The position numbers and the translations under genes were made by a program. DNA of 60,983 nucleotides from Oceanicola granulosus HTCC2516. GTDB lineage: Bacteria; Pseudomonadota; Alphaproteobacteria; Rhodobacterales; Rhodobacteraceae. This document shows positions 35,949 through 44,547 of the stretch, piece after piece. A model generated the notes under the pieces. That model made no database searches. It saw only the letters and a program-made list of their open reading frames with translations, and had not been told where the DNA came from. The DNA lies in assembly GCF_000153305.1 (NCBI RefSeq), contig NZ_CH724107.1:2501-63483 (forward strand). The letters run 5' to 3'. The stretch's first letter is position 1. Every line of letters starts with the position of its first letter.

Positions 35949-36204
35949 CGAGAACGATCCCAAGGGGCTGATCGGCGAAGCCTACCGGATGAAGGGGATC
36001 GGGCGCGCCGAGTGCCGGTCGATCTTCCTTGACTGGGCGCTGTCGCTGACCGACGGGCGCAGCCCGGAACAGGCGATCCCCGAGTTGCTCGCCCGCCACG
36101 AGGAGGGCGACGAGACCCACCCGATGACCGAGACGCTGCGGGAGGGACTCGCGGCGCCGCCACGGCCGACCCGGCGCGGTGGCCGGGAAGGGCGGCGGTC
36201 TTAG
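35941..36204 (+). CDS. small protein overlapping glnE, function unknown
   Basis: 87 aa. It starts inside the last codons of glnE (8-bp overlap), so it is translated in the same mRNA. The N-terminal two thirds (LIGEAYRMKGIGRAECRSIFLDWALSLTDGRSPEQAIPELLARH) looks like a compact helical domain; the C-terminus is basic (RPTRRGGREGRRS). I do not recognise a family, but the overlap, good codon use and a globular core argue for a real gene. A link with nitrogen control is possible only by position. Confidence 0.72.
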   Translation: MRDENDPKGLIGEAYRMKGIGRAECRSIFLDWALSLTDGRSPEQAIPELLARHEEGDETHPMTETLREGLAAPPRPTRRGGREGRRS

Positions 36205-36222
36205 GGGGCTGCACGGGGGTAA

Positions 36223-36296
36223 GGTGCGCGATGAATGCGCGCCCTACGTGGGCCGGGGGGAGGGTGCGCGATGAATGCGCACCCTACGTGGGCCGG
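36223..36296. repeat. REP-like repeat, family B, two direct copies
   Basis: Two 34-bp copies at 36223-36256 and 36263-36296 differ at one base (ggtgcgcgatgaatgcgc, then cctacgtgggccgg). Each folds as a hairpin with arms ggtgcgc/gcgc(g,a)cc. The second copy overlaps the end of eda: read on the minus strand it gives the last three codons (R-P-T) and the TAG stop. The family recurs at 32564 and 47941. Confidence 0.82.
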
Positions 36297-36931
36297 TCCA
36301 GGCGCGCGGCTTCGGCGGCGAGGGCGGTGATGCCGGCCCAGTCGCCGGCGGCGACCTTGTCCTTCGGGGCGACCCAGCTGCCGCCGACGCAGATGGTGTT
36401 GGACAGCGCCAGGTAGTCGGGCGCGTTCTCGAGGCTGACGCCGCCGGTGGGGCAGAAACGCACCTGCGGGATCGGCGCGCCGATCGCCTTCAGCGCCGCG
36501 ACGCCGCCGTTGGCCTCGGCGGGAAAGAACTTCTGCACGTTGTAGCCGCGCTCGAGCAGCGCCATCGCCTCCGTCGAGGTGGCCACGCCGGGCAGCAGGG
36601 GCAGGTCGTTGGCCTCGCAGGCGTCGAGCAGCCGGTCGGTCGCGCCCGGCGAGACGCCGAAGGTCGCGCCCGCCGCCTTGGCGTTCTCCACGTCGCGCGC
36701 CGTGAGCAGCGTGCCCGCCCCGACCACGCCGCCCTCCACCTTCGCCATCTCGGCGATCGCCTCGAGCGCCGCCGGCGTGCGCAGCGTCACCTCCAGCGCG
36801 GGCAGCCCGCCCGCCACCAGCGCGCGCGCCAGGTCGGCGGCCTGCGCGGCGTCGTCGATCACCAGGACCGGCACCACGGGCGCGAGCGCGCACACCTTGG
36901 CGTTGAGCTCGGAAGCGTGTTCGGGGGTCAT
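36284..36931 (-). CDS. eda: 2-dehydro-3-deoxy-phosphogluconate (KDPG) aldolase
   Basis: 215 aa. It splits KDPG into pyruvate and glyceraldehyde 3-phosphate, the last step of the Entner-Doudoroff pathway. Class I aldolase barrel: the catalytic glutamate is in [11 protein letters not shown], the Schiff-base lysine in [13 protein letters not shown], and phosphate-binding segments are VVGAGTLL and FCPTGGVS. The ATG at 36931 follows aagga at good spacing; an ATG six codons upstream (36949) lacks a ribosome site. It is downstream of edd on the same strand, with a 74-bp palindromic repeat in the gap. Its stop codon lies in a family B repeat copy. Confidence 0.93.
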   Translation of the reverse strand: MTPEHASELNAKVCALAPVVPVLVIDDAAQAADLARALVAGGLPALEVTLRTPAALEAIAEMAKVEGGVVGAGTLLTARDVENAKAAGATFGVSPGATDRLLDACEANDLPLLPGVATSTEAMALLERGYNVQKFFPAEANGGVAALKAIGAPIPQVRFCPTGGVSLENAPDYLALSNTICVGGSWVAPKDKVAAGDWAGITALAAEAARLDRPT

Positions 36932-36973
36932 CTCGTCATCCTTTCCCATGGCGTCTGGCGCCGTGATAGGCCT

Positions 36974-37047
36974 CCGGCGGGGATATATGAAGGACAGAGA
37001 AAACCGGGCGCGCGCCGCCCCCTCTGTCCGTCAAATATCCCCGCCGG
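36974..37047. repeat. intergenic palindromic repeat, family A-like, between edd and eda
   Basis: Outer perfect 13-bp arms ccggcggggatat (36974-36986) / atatccccgccgg (37035-37047), inner 8-bp arms ggacagag (36992-36999) / ctctgtcc (37022-37029). It lies inside the edd-eda unit, so the hairpin would form in the middle of that mRNA and could set the ratio or stability of the two messages. Confidence 0.82.
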
Positions 37048-37066
37048 CAGGCGGAACATGCGTCTT

Positions 37067-38869
37067 TCAGACCACCACCGCGGCGCCCTCCGAGGCGAGG
37101 CCGACATTCTCGCGGAACGCCTTGAACAGCTCGCGCCCGACGCCGGTGCCGTTGCCGGCGAGGTCGGCGTCGGCGGGGGTGCGGCCGTCGAGGCTGTCGA
37201 GGCATTCGAGCGTGCCGCTGGTGGCGTCGAGGCGCAGGCGGTCGCCGTCGCGCAGGAGCGCGATGGGCCCGCCGTCGGCGGCCTCGGGGGAGACGTGGAT
37301 CGCCGCCGGCACCTTGCCCGACGCGCCCGACATGCGCCCGTCTGTGACGAGCGCGACCTTGTGGCCACGATCCTGCAGCACCGCGAGTGTGGGGGTGAGG
37401 CCGTGCAGCTCGGGCATGCCGTTGGATTTCGGCCCCTGGAAGCGGACGACGACGATGGTGTCGCCGGTGAACTCGCCGTTGCGGAAGGCCGTCTTGACCG
37501 CCTCCTGGTCGGAGAAGACGCGGGCCGGGGCCTCGATCACCTGGCGGTCGGGGGCGACCGCGCTGACCTTGATGACGCCGCGCCCGAGGTTGCCGGTGAG
37601 CTGCACCAGTCCGCCCGTCTTCTGGAACGGGTCGGCGGCGGGGCGCAGGATCTTGTCGTTGTGGCTCTTGCCGTCGGACTCGACGAACGAGATCCCGGCG
37701 TCGGTGAGCTTCGGCTCGTGGGTGTAGAGCGACAGCCCGTCGCCCGCGACGGTCTTGACGTCGTCGTGCAGCAGGCCCGCGCCGAGCAGCTCGCCGATCA
37801 TGAATTGCAGGCCCCCGGCGGCGTGGAAGTGGTTCACGTCGGCGAGGCCGTTGGGGTAGACCTTGGCCATCAGGGGCGTGACCGCGGAGAGGTCGGCGAA
37901 GTCCTGCAGGTCGAGGATCACCCCGGCGGCGCGCGCCATGGCGGGGAGGTGGAGCACGAGGTTGGTCGAGCCGCCCGTCGCCATCAGCCCGACGATCCCG
38001 TTCACGAAGGCCTTCTCGTCGAGGATGTCCGACACCGGCCGGTAGTCGTTGCCGAGGGCCGTGATCTCGAGCGCGCGCTCGGTGCCCGCCACGGTCAGGG
38101 CGTCGCGCAGCTCGGTGCCCGGGTTGACGAAGCTCGCGCCGGGCAGGTGCAGGCCCATGAACTCCATCAGCATCTGGTTGGTGTTGGCGGTGCCGTAGAA
38201 GGTGCAGGTGCCGGAACCGTGGTAGCTCGCCATCTCGGCGGCCATGAGCGCGTCGCGCCCGACCTCGCCGGTGGCGTACTTCTGGCGCACCTTGGCCTTC
38301 TCGTCGTTGGGCAGGCCCGAGGTCATCGGTCCCGCGGGCAGGAACACCGCCGGGATGTAGCCGAAGGTGGCGGCGGCCATCACCAGGCCGGGGACGATCT
38401 TGTCGCAGACGCCGAGGTAGAGGGAGGTGTCGAAGACGTTGTGGCTGAGCCCGACCCCGGCGGCCAGCGCGATCACGTCGCGCGAGAACAGGCTCAGCTC
38501 CATGCCCGTCTGCCCCTGCGTGACCCCGTCGCACATGGCCGGCACGCCACCCGCCACCTGCGCCGTCGCGCCGGCGCGGCGGGCGGCCTCGCGGATCAGG
38601 GCGGGGTAGGTCTCGAAGGGCTGGTGGGCCGAGAGCATGTCGTTGTAGGCGGTGATGATGCCGATGTTGGGCGTCTTCTCCGCCACCAGCGCGTCCTTGT
38701 CGCCGCCCATCGCGGCGTAGGCGTGGGCCTGGTTCGAGCAGCTCATGTGGGCGCGGCGCGGGCCGTCGGCGGCGGCGGCGGCCATCGTGTCGAGGTAGCG
38801 CCGGCGCGGACCCTCGGAGCGGGCGACGATGCGGTCGGTGACGTCGGAGATCACGGGGTGAAGAGCCAT
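37067..38869 (-). CDS. edd: phosphogluconate dehydratase
   Basis: 600 aa. It dehydrates 6-phosphogluconate to KDPG, committing sugar to the Entner-Doudoroff route, using a [4Fe-4S] cluster. IlvD/Edd family: cluster cysteines lie in [10 protein letters not shown] and [14 protein letters not shown], with [10 protein letters not shown] between them. Other marks are [17 protein letters not shown]-type [14 protein letters not shown] and [23 protein letters not shown]. The length fits Edd (about 600) and is longer than IlvD. The ATG at 38869 follows gggag. A LacI-type operator candidate lies 47 bp upstream. It is probably transcribed with eda. Confidence 0.95.
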   Translation of the reverse strand: MALHPVISDVTDRIVARSEGPRRRYLDTMAAAAADGPRRAHMSCSNQAHAYAAMGGDKDALVAEKTPNIGIITAYNDMLSAHQPFETYPALIREAARRAGATAQVAGGVPAMCDGVTQGQTGMELSLFSRDVIALAAGVGLSHNVFDTSLYLGVCDKIVPGLVMAAATFGYIPAVFLPAGPMTSGLPNDEKAKVRQKYATGEVGRDALMAAEMASYHGSGTCTFYGTANTNQMLMEFMGLHLPGASFVNPGTELRDALTVAGTERALEITALGNDYRPVSDILDEKAFVNGIVGLMATGGSTNLVLHLPAMARAAGVILDLQDFADLSAVTPLMAKVYPNGLADVNHFHAAGGLQFMIGELLGAGLLHDDVKTVAGDGLSLYTHEPKLTDAGISFVESDGKSHNDKILRPAADPFQKTGGLVQLTGNLGRGVIKVSAVAPDRQVIEAPARVFSDQEAVKTAFRNGEFTGDTIVVVRFQGPKSNGMPELHGLTPTLAVLQDRGHKVALVTDGRMSGASGKVPAAIHVSPEAADGGPIALLRDGDRLRLDATSGTLECLDSLDGRTPADADLAGNGTGVGRELFKAFRENVGLASEGAAVVV

Positions 38870-38915
38870 GACAGGTGCTCCCTTGCTCAAGATTGGCTGC
38901 CCGATAGCAGAGGCC

Positions 38916-38927
38916 GTTACCGCTAAC
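38916..38927. promoter_or_regulatory. GTTACCGCTAAC operator candidate upstream of edd
   Basis: A near-palindrome whose arms GTTA/TAAC are exact and whose centre CCGC resembles the CG core of LacI/GalR-family sites (consensus like TGTTAGCGCTAACA). It lies 47 nt before the edd start, at the right place for repression by a sugar-acid sensing regulator. The regulator gene is not in the window. Confidence 0.5.
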
Positions 38928-39044
38928 AACCTGCCCCGTTGCCGCAGGGCCGGGTCTGCGGCGCAACATGGGGCGGCGGCGGCGAAAGGCACGCGCGGGC
39001 GGCGCGGTCTTGCCGGGCGGGTGGCTTGGCCGTAGGAGGCGGCC

Positions 39045-40241
39045 ATGCAGGATACATCCCTCCCCACGATCCGCCTGATGCCCAGGGCCGAGGCGCGCGC
39101 CATCCGCCACGGCTTTCCCTGGGTCTATGCCAACGAGCTGGTGCTCGACCGGCGCACCAAGGCGCTCGCGCCGGGCACGCTGGCGGTGCTCGAGGATGCC
39201 GAGCGCCGGCCGATGGGGCTGGTGGCGGTCAACCCGCTCTCCAAGATCGCGGCGCGGATGCTCGACCGCGCGCCCGACGCCACCATCGATGAGGCCTGGT
39301 TCGAGGCGCGGCTGACGCGGGCGCTCGCGCACCGGGCGCGGCTCTACGAGGCGCCGTTCTACCGGCTCGTCCATGCCGAGGCCGACGGGCTGCCGGGCGT
39401 GGTGATCGACCGCTTCGGCGGCGCGGCGGTGATCCAGCCCAACGCCGCCTGGGCCGACCGGCGGCTGCCCGAGCTCGTCGCGGCGCTGCAGCGCGTCACC
39501 GGCGTCACCACGGTGCTGAAGAGTGCCACCGGCCGCACCCGCGCGCTCGAGGGGCTCGACGCCGAGGGCGGGGTGCTGGCGGGCGAGAGGCCCGGGGGGC
39601 CGGTGGCGGTGCCGATGAACGGGGCGCGCTACATGGCCGATCTCGCGGGCGGGCAGAAGACGGGCCTGTTCTACGACCAGCGCCCGAACCACGCCTTCGC
39701 GGCCGGGCTGGCGCGGGGCGGGCGGGTGCTCGACGTGTTCGCCCATGTGGGCGGCTTCGGCCTCGCGGCGCTGGCGGCGGGAGCCGAGAGCGCGCTGGCG
39801 GTCGACGGCTCGGCCGCCGCGCTCGGGCTGGCGCGGGCCGGCGCGGAGGAGAGCGGGCTGGCCGCGCGCTTCGAGACCCGCGAGGGCGACGCGTTCGAGG
39901 TCATGGCCGCGCTGGGCGAGGAGGGGGAGACGTTCGACCTCGTGGTTTGCGACCCGCCCGCCTTCGCGCCCGCCAAGCCGGCGCTCGAGGCCGGCCTGCG
40001 CGCCTACGAGCGGGTCGCGCGGCTCGCGGCGGGGCTGGTGGCGGAGGGCGGCTACCTCGTCCTGTGCTCCTGCTCGCACGCCGCCGATCTCGCGCGCTTC
40101 CGCAACGCCTCGGCGCGCGGCATCGGCAAGGCCGGCCGGCGCGGGCCGCTGGTCCACACCGGCTTCGCCGGGCCGGACCACCCCCTGCTGCCGCAACTCG
40201 CCGAGAGCGGCTACCTCAAGGCGCTGGTGTTCCGCCTGTGA
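39045..40241 (+). CDS. RlmI-like class I SAM-dependent rRNA methyltransferase with PUA domain
   Basis: 398 aa. An N-terminal PUA domain (about 8-85; [23 protein letters not shown]) binds RNA, a middle domain (about 90-200) is typical of RlmI, and the C-terminal Rossmann fold (about 210-398) binds [33 protein letters not shown] and the catalytic [14 protein letters not shown] follows, as in m5C methylases of this group. E. coli RlmI methylates C1962 of 23S rRNA; the same target is likely here, not proven. Its stop overlaps the GTG start of a PIN-domain gene (GTGA), so the two are coupled. Divergent from edd. Confidence 0.87.
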   Translation: MQDTSLPTIRLMPRAEARAIRHGFPWVYANELVLDRRTKALAPGTLAVLEDAERRPMGLVAVNPLSKIAARMLDRAPDATIDEAWFEARLTRALAHRARLYEAPFYRLVHAEADGLPGVVIDRFGGAAVIQPNAAWADRRLPELVAALQRVTGVTTVLKSATGRTRALEGLDAEGGVLAGERPGGPVAVPMNGARYMADLAGGQKTGLFYDQRPNHAFAAGLARGGRVLDVFAHVGGFGLAALAAGAESALAVDGSAAALGLARAGAEESGLAARFETREGDAFEVMAALGEEGETFDLVVCDPPAFAPAKPALEAGLRAYERVARLAAGLVAEGGYLVLCSCSHAADLARFRNASARGIGKAGRRGPLVHTGFAGPDHPLLPQLAESGYLKALVFRL

Positions 40242-40795
40242 GCGAGCGGAAGCGCTGGCTCATTGACGCCTGCGTGCTCTACCCGACGGTGATGCGCGAG
40301 ATGGTGCTCGGGGTGGCCGAGGCCGGCGCCTTCGACGTCCGCTGGTCGCCGCGCATCCTCGAGGAGTGGGCGCGCGCCGCCGCCAAGCTCGGCCCGGCCG
40401 GGGAGGCGCAGGCGCGCGCGGAGGTGGCCGCGCTCGCGCCGCGCTTTCCGCGCGCCGAGGTGCGGCCGCCGCCCGGCGCCGAGGCGCGGCTGTGGCTGCC
40501 CGACCCGGCCGACATCCACGTCCTCGCCGCCGCCGTCACCGGCTCCTGCGACGGCATCATGACGCTCAACGCCAGGGACTTCCCGCGCAACCTGCTCGCC
40601 GAGGAGCGGCTGGTGCGGGTCGACCCGGACGGGGCGCTGCTGACCGCCTTCCACGCCGACGAAGCGGCGGTGCGGAGCGTGGCCGATCGCGTGCTCGCCG
40701 AGGCGCGGCGGCTGTCGGGCGAGGATTGGGAAATCCGCGCGCTCATGCGCAAGGCGCGTCTGCCGCGCCTCGGCAAGGCCCTGGGCGCGGGCTGA
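40238..40795 (+). CDS. PIN-domain protein (RSP_2648-like), putative ribonuclease
   Basis: 185 aa. The start [20 protein letters not shown] holds the first PIN aspartate, a middle acidic cluster lies in ILEEWARA, and [26 protein letters not shown] carries the C-terminal acidic pair, as in metal-dependent PIN nucleases. It starts at GTG 40238 inside the stop of the methyltransferase gene (GTGA overlap), in keeping with family members annotated in Rhodobacter relatives. No antitoxin-sized gene is next to it, so it does not look like a VapBC module. Coupling to an rRNA methylase suggests a task in RNA processing, which is inference. Confidence 0.83.
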   Translation: MSERKRWLIDACVLYPTVMREMVLGVAEAGAFDVRWSPRILEEWARAAAKLGPAGEAQARAEVAALAPRFPRAEVRPPPGAEARLWLPDPADIHVLAAAVTGSCDGIMTLNARDFPRNLLAEERLVRVDPDGALLTAFHADEAAVRSVADRVLAEARRLSGEDWEIRALMRKARLPRLGKALGAG

Positions 40796-40796
40796 G

Positions 40797-40820
40797 CCTT
40801 CATCTGGCCAAAAGTATGCA
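40797..40820 (+). repeat. single arm of a family A palindromic repeat
   Basis: ccttcatctggccaaaagtatgca lies 2 bp after the PIN gene stop. It corresponds to the right arm of the element at 25938-26020 (ttcatctggctccaaatatgca), but no partner arm is seen nearby, so this is a half copy or a decayed element. Confidence 0.7.
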
Positions 40821-40856
40821 GAACACGACACCGGCCGTCCCGCGCGGTGGCCGGGG

Positions 40857-41933
40857 TCAGGGCGCGCGGAAGTGCTTCGACAGCTTGAGCCCCTGGCCCT
40901 GGTAGTTCGACGCGATCTCGCGGCCGTAGAGCTGGTCGGGCGTCTCGGACATGCGCTCGTAGACGAGCCGGCCGACGACCTGCCCGTGTTCGAGCACGAA
41001 CGGCGCCTCGTGGCAGCGCACCTCGAGCACGCCGCGCGAGCCGCGTCCGCCGGCGGCGTCGTGGCCGAAGCCCGGGTCGAAGAAGCCGGCGTAGTGGACG
41101 CGGAACTCGCCGACCATCGCGAGGTAGGGGGCCATCTCGGCCGCGTAGGCCGGCGGGATCGTCACCGCCTCGCGGCTGACGAGGATGTAGAAGGCGCCCG
41201 GATCGAGGATGATGCGGCGGCGCGTGGAGTGCAGCTCTTCCCAGAACTCGGCCGGGTCGTAGAAGCCGATCCGGTCGAGGTCGATGACGCCGGTGTGGGG
41301 CTTGGCGCGGTAGCCGACGAGGCTGCCGGCCGCCGGCGCGAGGTCGACGGAGAAGCCGAGCCCGTCGTCGATCACCGCGTCGCCGTCGACGAGCGGCGCG
41401 TCGGCATGGAGCGCGGCGAGGGCGGCGTCGTCGAGCCGGGCTTCGCCGCGGCGCAGGCGCAGCTGGTTGAGCCGCTGGCCGGGGCGCACGAGGACGGAGA
41501 AGGAGCGGGGGCAGATCTCGGCGAAGAGCGGGCCCTCGTAGCCCGGGGCGATGCGGTCGAACTCGGTGCCGCCGTCGGTGATGGTGCGGGTGAGCAGGTC
41601 GAGCCGGCCGGTGGAGCTCTTGGCGTTGGCGATGGCCTGGATGCCCTCGGGCAGCGCCAGCCGCTCCATCAGCGGCACGACGTAGACGCAGCCCTTCTCG
41701 AGCACCGCGCCGTCGGTGAGGTCGATGCGGTGCATCTCGAACTCGTCGAGCCGTTCGGCGATGCTGCGCCCGTGGCCGGCGAGGAACGAGGCGCGGACGC
41801 GGTAGGCGACGGTGCCGAGGCGCAGGTCGAGGCTGGCGGGCTGGATCTGGGCCTTGGTGACGGGGCTGTCGGCGGCGATGGCGCCGGCGTCGATCAGCGC
41901 CGCGATGCGCTGGCTGGGCAGGACGCCGGTCAT
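40857..41933 (-). CDS. dcd: 2'-deoxycytidine 5'-triphosphate deaminase, double-length alphaproteobacterial form
   Basis: 358 aa. It deaminates dCTP to dUTP for thymidylate synthesis. The usual Dcd is about 190 aa; here two dUTPase-like folds are joined. The first half has IQPASLDLRLGTVAYRVRASFL and the active-site region ANAKSSTGRLDLLTRTITDGGTEFDRIAPGYEGPLFAEI; the second half has FYILVSREAVTIPPAYAAEMAPY and HYAGFFDPGFGHDAAGGRGSRGVLEVR. This architecture is common in Rhizobiales and Rhodobacterales. The ATG at 41933 fits the family start (GVLPSQRIAALIDAGAI). It is downstream of tRNA-Pro, behind that gene's terminator. Confidence 0.87.
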   Translation of the reverse strand: MTGVLPSQRIAALIDAGAIAADSPVTKAQIQPASLDLRLGTVAYRVRASFLAGHGRSIAERLDEFEMHRIDLTDGAVLEKGCVYVVPLMERLALPEGIQAIANAKSSTGRLDLLTRTITDGGTEFDRIAPGYEGPLFAEICPRSFSVLVRPGQRLNQLRLRRGEARLDDAALAALHADAPLVDGDAVIDDGLGFSVDLAPAAGSLVGYRAKPHTGVIDLDRIGFYDPAEFWEELHSTRRRIILDPGAFYILVSREAVTIPPAYAAEMAPYLAMVGEFRVHYAGFFDPGFGHDAAGGRGSRGVLEVRCHEAPFVLEHGQVVGRLVYERMSETPDQLYGREIASNYQGQGLKLSKHFRAP

Positions 41934-41958
41934 GCGCGCAACTCCCTCGTCGGATGGC

Positions 41959-41987
41959 AAAACGCCCGCCCCTTGCGGGAGCGGGCG
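41959..41987 (-). terminator. intrinsic terminator of tRNA-Pro
   Basis: On the minus strand, stem cgcccgctcc / ggggcgggcg (10 pairs, one of them G-U; loop cgcaa) followed by TTTT. It begins 9 nt after the tRNA-Pro CCA end and lies just upstream of the dcd start. Confidence 0.88.
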
Positions 41988-41995
41988 GTTTTGAA

Positions 41996-42072
41996 TGGTC
42001 GGGCTAGCAGGACTTGAACCTGCGACCTTCCGTCCCCCAGACGGACGCGCTACCAGGCTGCGCCATAGCCCG
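41996..42072 (-). tRNA. tRNA-Pro (GGG)
   Basis: A 77-nt cloverleaf on the minus strand with acceptor CGGGCTA/TAGCCCG, anticodon stem TCCGT/ACGGA around loop CTGGGGG (anticodon GGG), T arm GCAGGTTCAAGTCCTGC and encoded CCA. It reads CCC and, by wobble, CCT codons. Confidence 0.95.
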
Positions 42073-42129
42073 ACTATGGGCGGGTTCTACAAGTTTTGCC
42101 GGGCGGCGCAACCCCCGATCCCGCCTCTT

Positions 42130-42852
42130 TCACGGCCCTGCCGCCGGGTCGGCGGCGAGGCGGGCGTGGAGCGCGTCGAGGCGCTTCAGGACGGCGGCGG
42201 TCCGGCGGGGATCGGGCCGCGCGGGGAGCCGGGCGACGGCGGCGAGCAGGCCGGGGGCCGGGGCGTCGGCGGGAGTGTCGGAGGGCGCGGGAATGGCGGC
42301 GGCGGCCGCGGCGAGGGGGCCGGGGGCGGTTTCGGCGGGAGCTTCGTCGGGCTCGGCCGGTGCCTCCTCGGGGAGCTCTTCGACCGGTGGCGCGGGCGCG
42401 ACGGGCTCGGGCTCCGGTTGGGGGGCGTCCATGCCGCGGCGCAGGAAGGCGGGGACCTCGTTGCGGGGCAGGGGCACGACGTTGGTCTCGGACTCCGCCG
42501 GCGGCTCGGCGGGCGCGCTCGCCTCGGCCTCGGCCTCGGGCTCCGCCGCGGGCGCTTCGGCCTCGAGGGGCTCGACCCCCGGCGCGGGGCCGAGGCTCGA
42601 GACGTGGCGCACGCCGCGCTCGCGCAGCAGTTTCTGCACGCCCTTGATGGTCATGCCGTCGTCGTGGAGCAGGGTCTTGATGCCGCCGAGCAGCGCCATG
42701 TCCTCAGGCCGGTAGTAGCGCCGCCCGCCGGCGCGCTTGACCGGCTTCACCTGCGGAAACTTGCTCTCCCAGAAGCGCAGCACGTGCGCCGGGGTGTCGA
42801 GCCAGTCGGCGACCTCGGAGATCGTTCGGAACGCGTCGGGCGACTTCGGCAC
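42130..42852 (-). CDS. MerR-family transcriptional regulator with long acidic proline/alanine-rich tail
   Basis: 240 aa. The N-terminal winged helix-turn-helix (about 8-80; [59 protein letters not shown]) is clearly MerR. The rest (about 90-235) is rich in A, P and E, with no ligand domain and no metal-binding cysteines, and is probably unstructured. It starts with GTG at 42852, 3 nt after the ihfA stop, with GAGGG inside the ihfA end as ribosome site. The ihfA-merR order after fabH is standard in this group; target genes are unknown. Confidence 0.88.
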   Translation of the reverse strand: MPKSPDAFRTISEVADWLDTPAHVLRFWESKFPQVKPVKRAGGRRYYRPEDMALLGGIKTLLHDDGMTIKGVQKLLRERGVRHVSSLGPAPGVEPLEAEAPAAEPEAEAEASAPAEPPAESETNVVPLPRNEVPAFLRRGMDAPQPEPEPVAPAPPVEELPEEAPAEPDEAPAETAPGPLAAAAAAIPAPSDTPADAPAPGLLAAVARLPARPDPRRTAAVLKRLDALHARLAADPAAGP

Positions 42853-42855
42853 CCG

Positions 42856-43161
42856 TCAGCCCTCGCGGTTGCCCGCGGCGACACGGTCCTTCATCAGGTG
42901 CGAGGGGCGGAAGGTGAGCACCCGGCGGGGGTGGATCGGCACCTCTTCGCCGGTCTTGGGATTGCGGCCGACGCGGGCGGCCTTCTCGCGCACGGAGAAG
43001 GTCCCGAACGAGCTGATCTTCACCGTCTCGCCGCGCACCAGCGCGTCGGAGACGTGGGTCAGGATCGACTCGACCAGCTCGGCGCTGTCATTGCGACTGA
43101 GGCCGACTTCGGCATGCACCGCCTCAGCCAGGTCCATCCGCGTGAGCGTCTTGTTCGCCAT
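42856..43161 (-). CDS. ihfA: integration host factor subunit alpha
   Basis: 101 aa DNA-bending protein that pairs with IhfB and shapes promoters, recombination sites and the nucleoid. The HU/IHF fold is complete: [32 protein letters not shown] (helices), then [41 protein letters not shown]. The [11 protein letters not shown] arm contains the intercalating proline, and GRNPKTGE plus the sequence context after fabH favours IhfA over HU. The ATG at 43161 follows gggggaag. Confidence 0.93.
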   Translation of the reverse strand: MANKTLTRMDLAEAVHAEVGLSRNDSAELVESILTHVSDALVRGETVKISSFGTFSVREKAARVGRNPKTGEEVPIHPRRVLTFRPSHLMKDRVAAGNREG

Positions 43162-43305
43162 CGACTTCCCCCGGGTGCTGATGCGCGAGCTTAGGCGTCG
43201 GGCATTTTCAGAGTCAATATCAGGTGCTTGCGCGAGGCTCTTCACTGGCTACATGATCTCGGGGCAAGCGCCATGTCGGGCGCGCACGATACGGGGGAGA
43301 CGGAG

Positions 43306-43575
43306 ATGGCGGGCGGCTGGTCGCGCGACGGCGCGGTGAACGAGCAGATCGATGCGTCGATCCAGGACGAATTGCTGCGCCTCAAGGCGCGGCGCGGGCC
43401 GGTGGGCGAGAGCCTGACCCACTGCGCCGAGTGCGACGAGCCGATCCCGGAGCGGCGTCGCGCGGCGATCCCGGGCGTGAAGCTGTGCGTGGATTGTCAG
43501 CAGGAGCGGGACGGGCGGCCGGTGGCGCGCGGCGGGGTCAACCGGCGCGGCTCGAAGGACAGCCAGCTGAAGTGA
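43306..43575 (+). CDS. DksA/TraR-family C4 zinc finger protein, short form
   Basis: 89 aa, like YbiI of E. coli. The zinc site is two CxxC pairs: HCAECDEPIPERRRAAIPGVKLCVDCQ (about 39-65). A short helical N-terminus (QIDASIQDELLRLKARRG) precedes it, but the long coiled-coil arm of full DksA that reaches into RNA polymerase is missing, so regulation of transcription is uncertain. The ATG at 43306 has ggagacggag before it; an in-frame ATG at 43273 is the alternative. Its stop is 3 bp from the converging fabH stop. Confidence 0.85.
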   Translation: MAGGWSRDGAVNEQIDASIQDELLRLKARRGPVGESLTHCAECDEPIPERRRAAIPGVKLCVDCQQERDGRPVARGGVNRRGSKDSQLK

Positions 43576-43578
43576 CGC

Positions 43579-44547
43579 CTACCAGCGGATGACGACGGAG
43601 CCCCAGGCGAGGCCGCCGCCGATTGCTTCAGTCACCACGACGTCGCCCGGTTTGATCTGGCCGCGCGCGACGCCCACCGAGAGCGCCAGCGGGATCGAGG
43701 CGGCGGAGGTGTTGCCGTGGTCCTGGACGGTCACGACGACCTTGTCCATGTCGAGCCCGAGCTTCTTGGCGGTGGACTGGATGATGCGGATGTTCGCCTG
43801 GTGCGGCACGACCCAATCGACGTCCTCGTGGCCCAGCCCCGCCCTGGCGAGCGCTGCGTGCGCGGTCTCGGCGAGCTTCTCGACCGCATGTCGGAAGACC
43901 TCGCGGCCCTGCATCCGCAGCACGCCCGAGGTGCCGGTGGAGATGCCGCCGTCGACGTAGAGCAGGTCGCGGTAGCGGCCGTCGGAATTGAGGTCGGTCG
44001 ACAGGATCCCGCGGTCGGCGCCGTCGCCCGCGCCCTCCTCGGCCTGCAGGATCAGGGCCCCGGCGCCGTCGCCGAAGAGCACGCAGGTGGAGCGGTCGGT
44101 CCAGTCCATGATCCGCGAGAACGTCTCGGCGCCGATCACCATCACCCGCTCGGCCTGGCCCGACAGGATCAGCGCGTTGGCGTTGGCGAGCGCGTAGACG
44201 AAGCCGGCGCAGACGGCCTGGACGTCGAAGGCGAAGCCCCGCGTCATGCCGAGCCGGTTCTGCACCATCGTGGCGGCGGAGGGGAAGGTGAAGTCGGCGG
44301 TGGAGGTGGCGACGATGATCGCGTCGATGTCGTCGGGCGCGAAGCCGGCCATTTCGAGCGCCTTCTCGGCGGCGCGCTGGGCGAGGTCGGAGGTGGTCTG
44401 GCCCTCGGCGGCGAAGTGACGCCGCTCGATGCCGGAGCGCGAGCGGATCCATTCGTCGGTGGTGTCGAGCGTCGCCTCGAACTCGGCGTTCTCGACGACG
44501 CGCTCGGGCAGGTAGTGCCCGATCCCCTTGACGACTGCCCTCAACAT
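43579..44547 (-). CDS. fabH: beta-ketoacyl-ACP synthase III
   Basis: 322 aa. It starts fatty acid chains by condensing acetyl-CoA with malonyl-ACP. The thiolase-fold catalytic triad is complete: C113 in VQAVCAGFVYAL, the histidine of WVVPHQANIRI (about 249) and the asparagine of GNTSAASIPLAL (about 279). The length is usual. Its ATG directly abuts the plsX stop with no gap. It is third in rpmF-plsX-fabH, with ihfA and merR further downstream on the same strand beyond the small zinc-finger gene. Confidence 0.96.
   Translation of the reverse strand: MLRAVVKGIGHYLPERVVENAEFEATLDTTDEWIRSRSGIERRHFAAEGQTTSDLAQRAAEKALEMAGFAPDDIDAIIVATSTADFTFPSAATMVQNRLGMTRGFAFDVQAVCAGFVYALANANALILSGQAERVMVIGAETFSRIMDWTDRSTCVLFGDGAGALILQAEEGAGDGADRGILSTDLNSDGRYRDLLYVDGGISTGTSGVLRMQGREVFRHAVEKLAETAHAALARAGLGHEDVDWVVPHQANIRIIQSTAKKLGLDMDKVVVTVQDHGNTSAASIPLALSVGVARGQIKPGDVVVTEAIGGGLAWGSVVIRW

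Noticed and set aside
40238-40795. VapBC toxin-antitoxin module
   Set aside because: No antitoxin-sized gene lies next to the PIN gene; the upstream partner is an rRNA methyltransferase.
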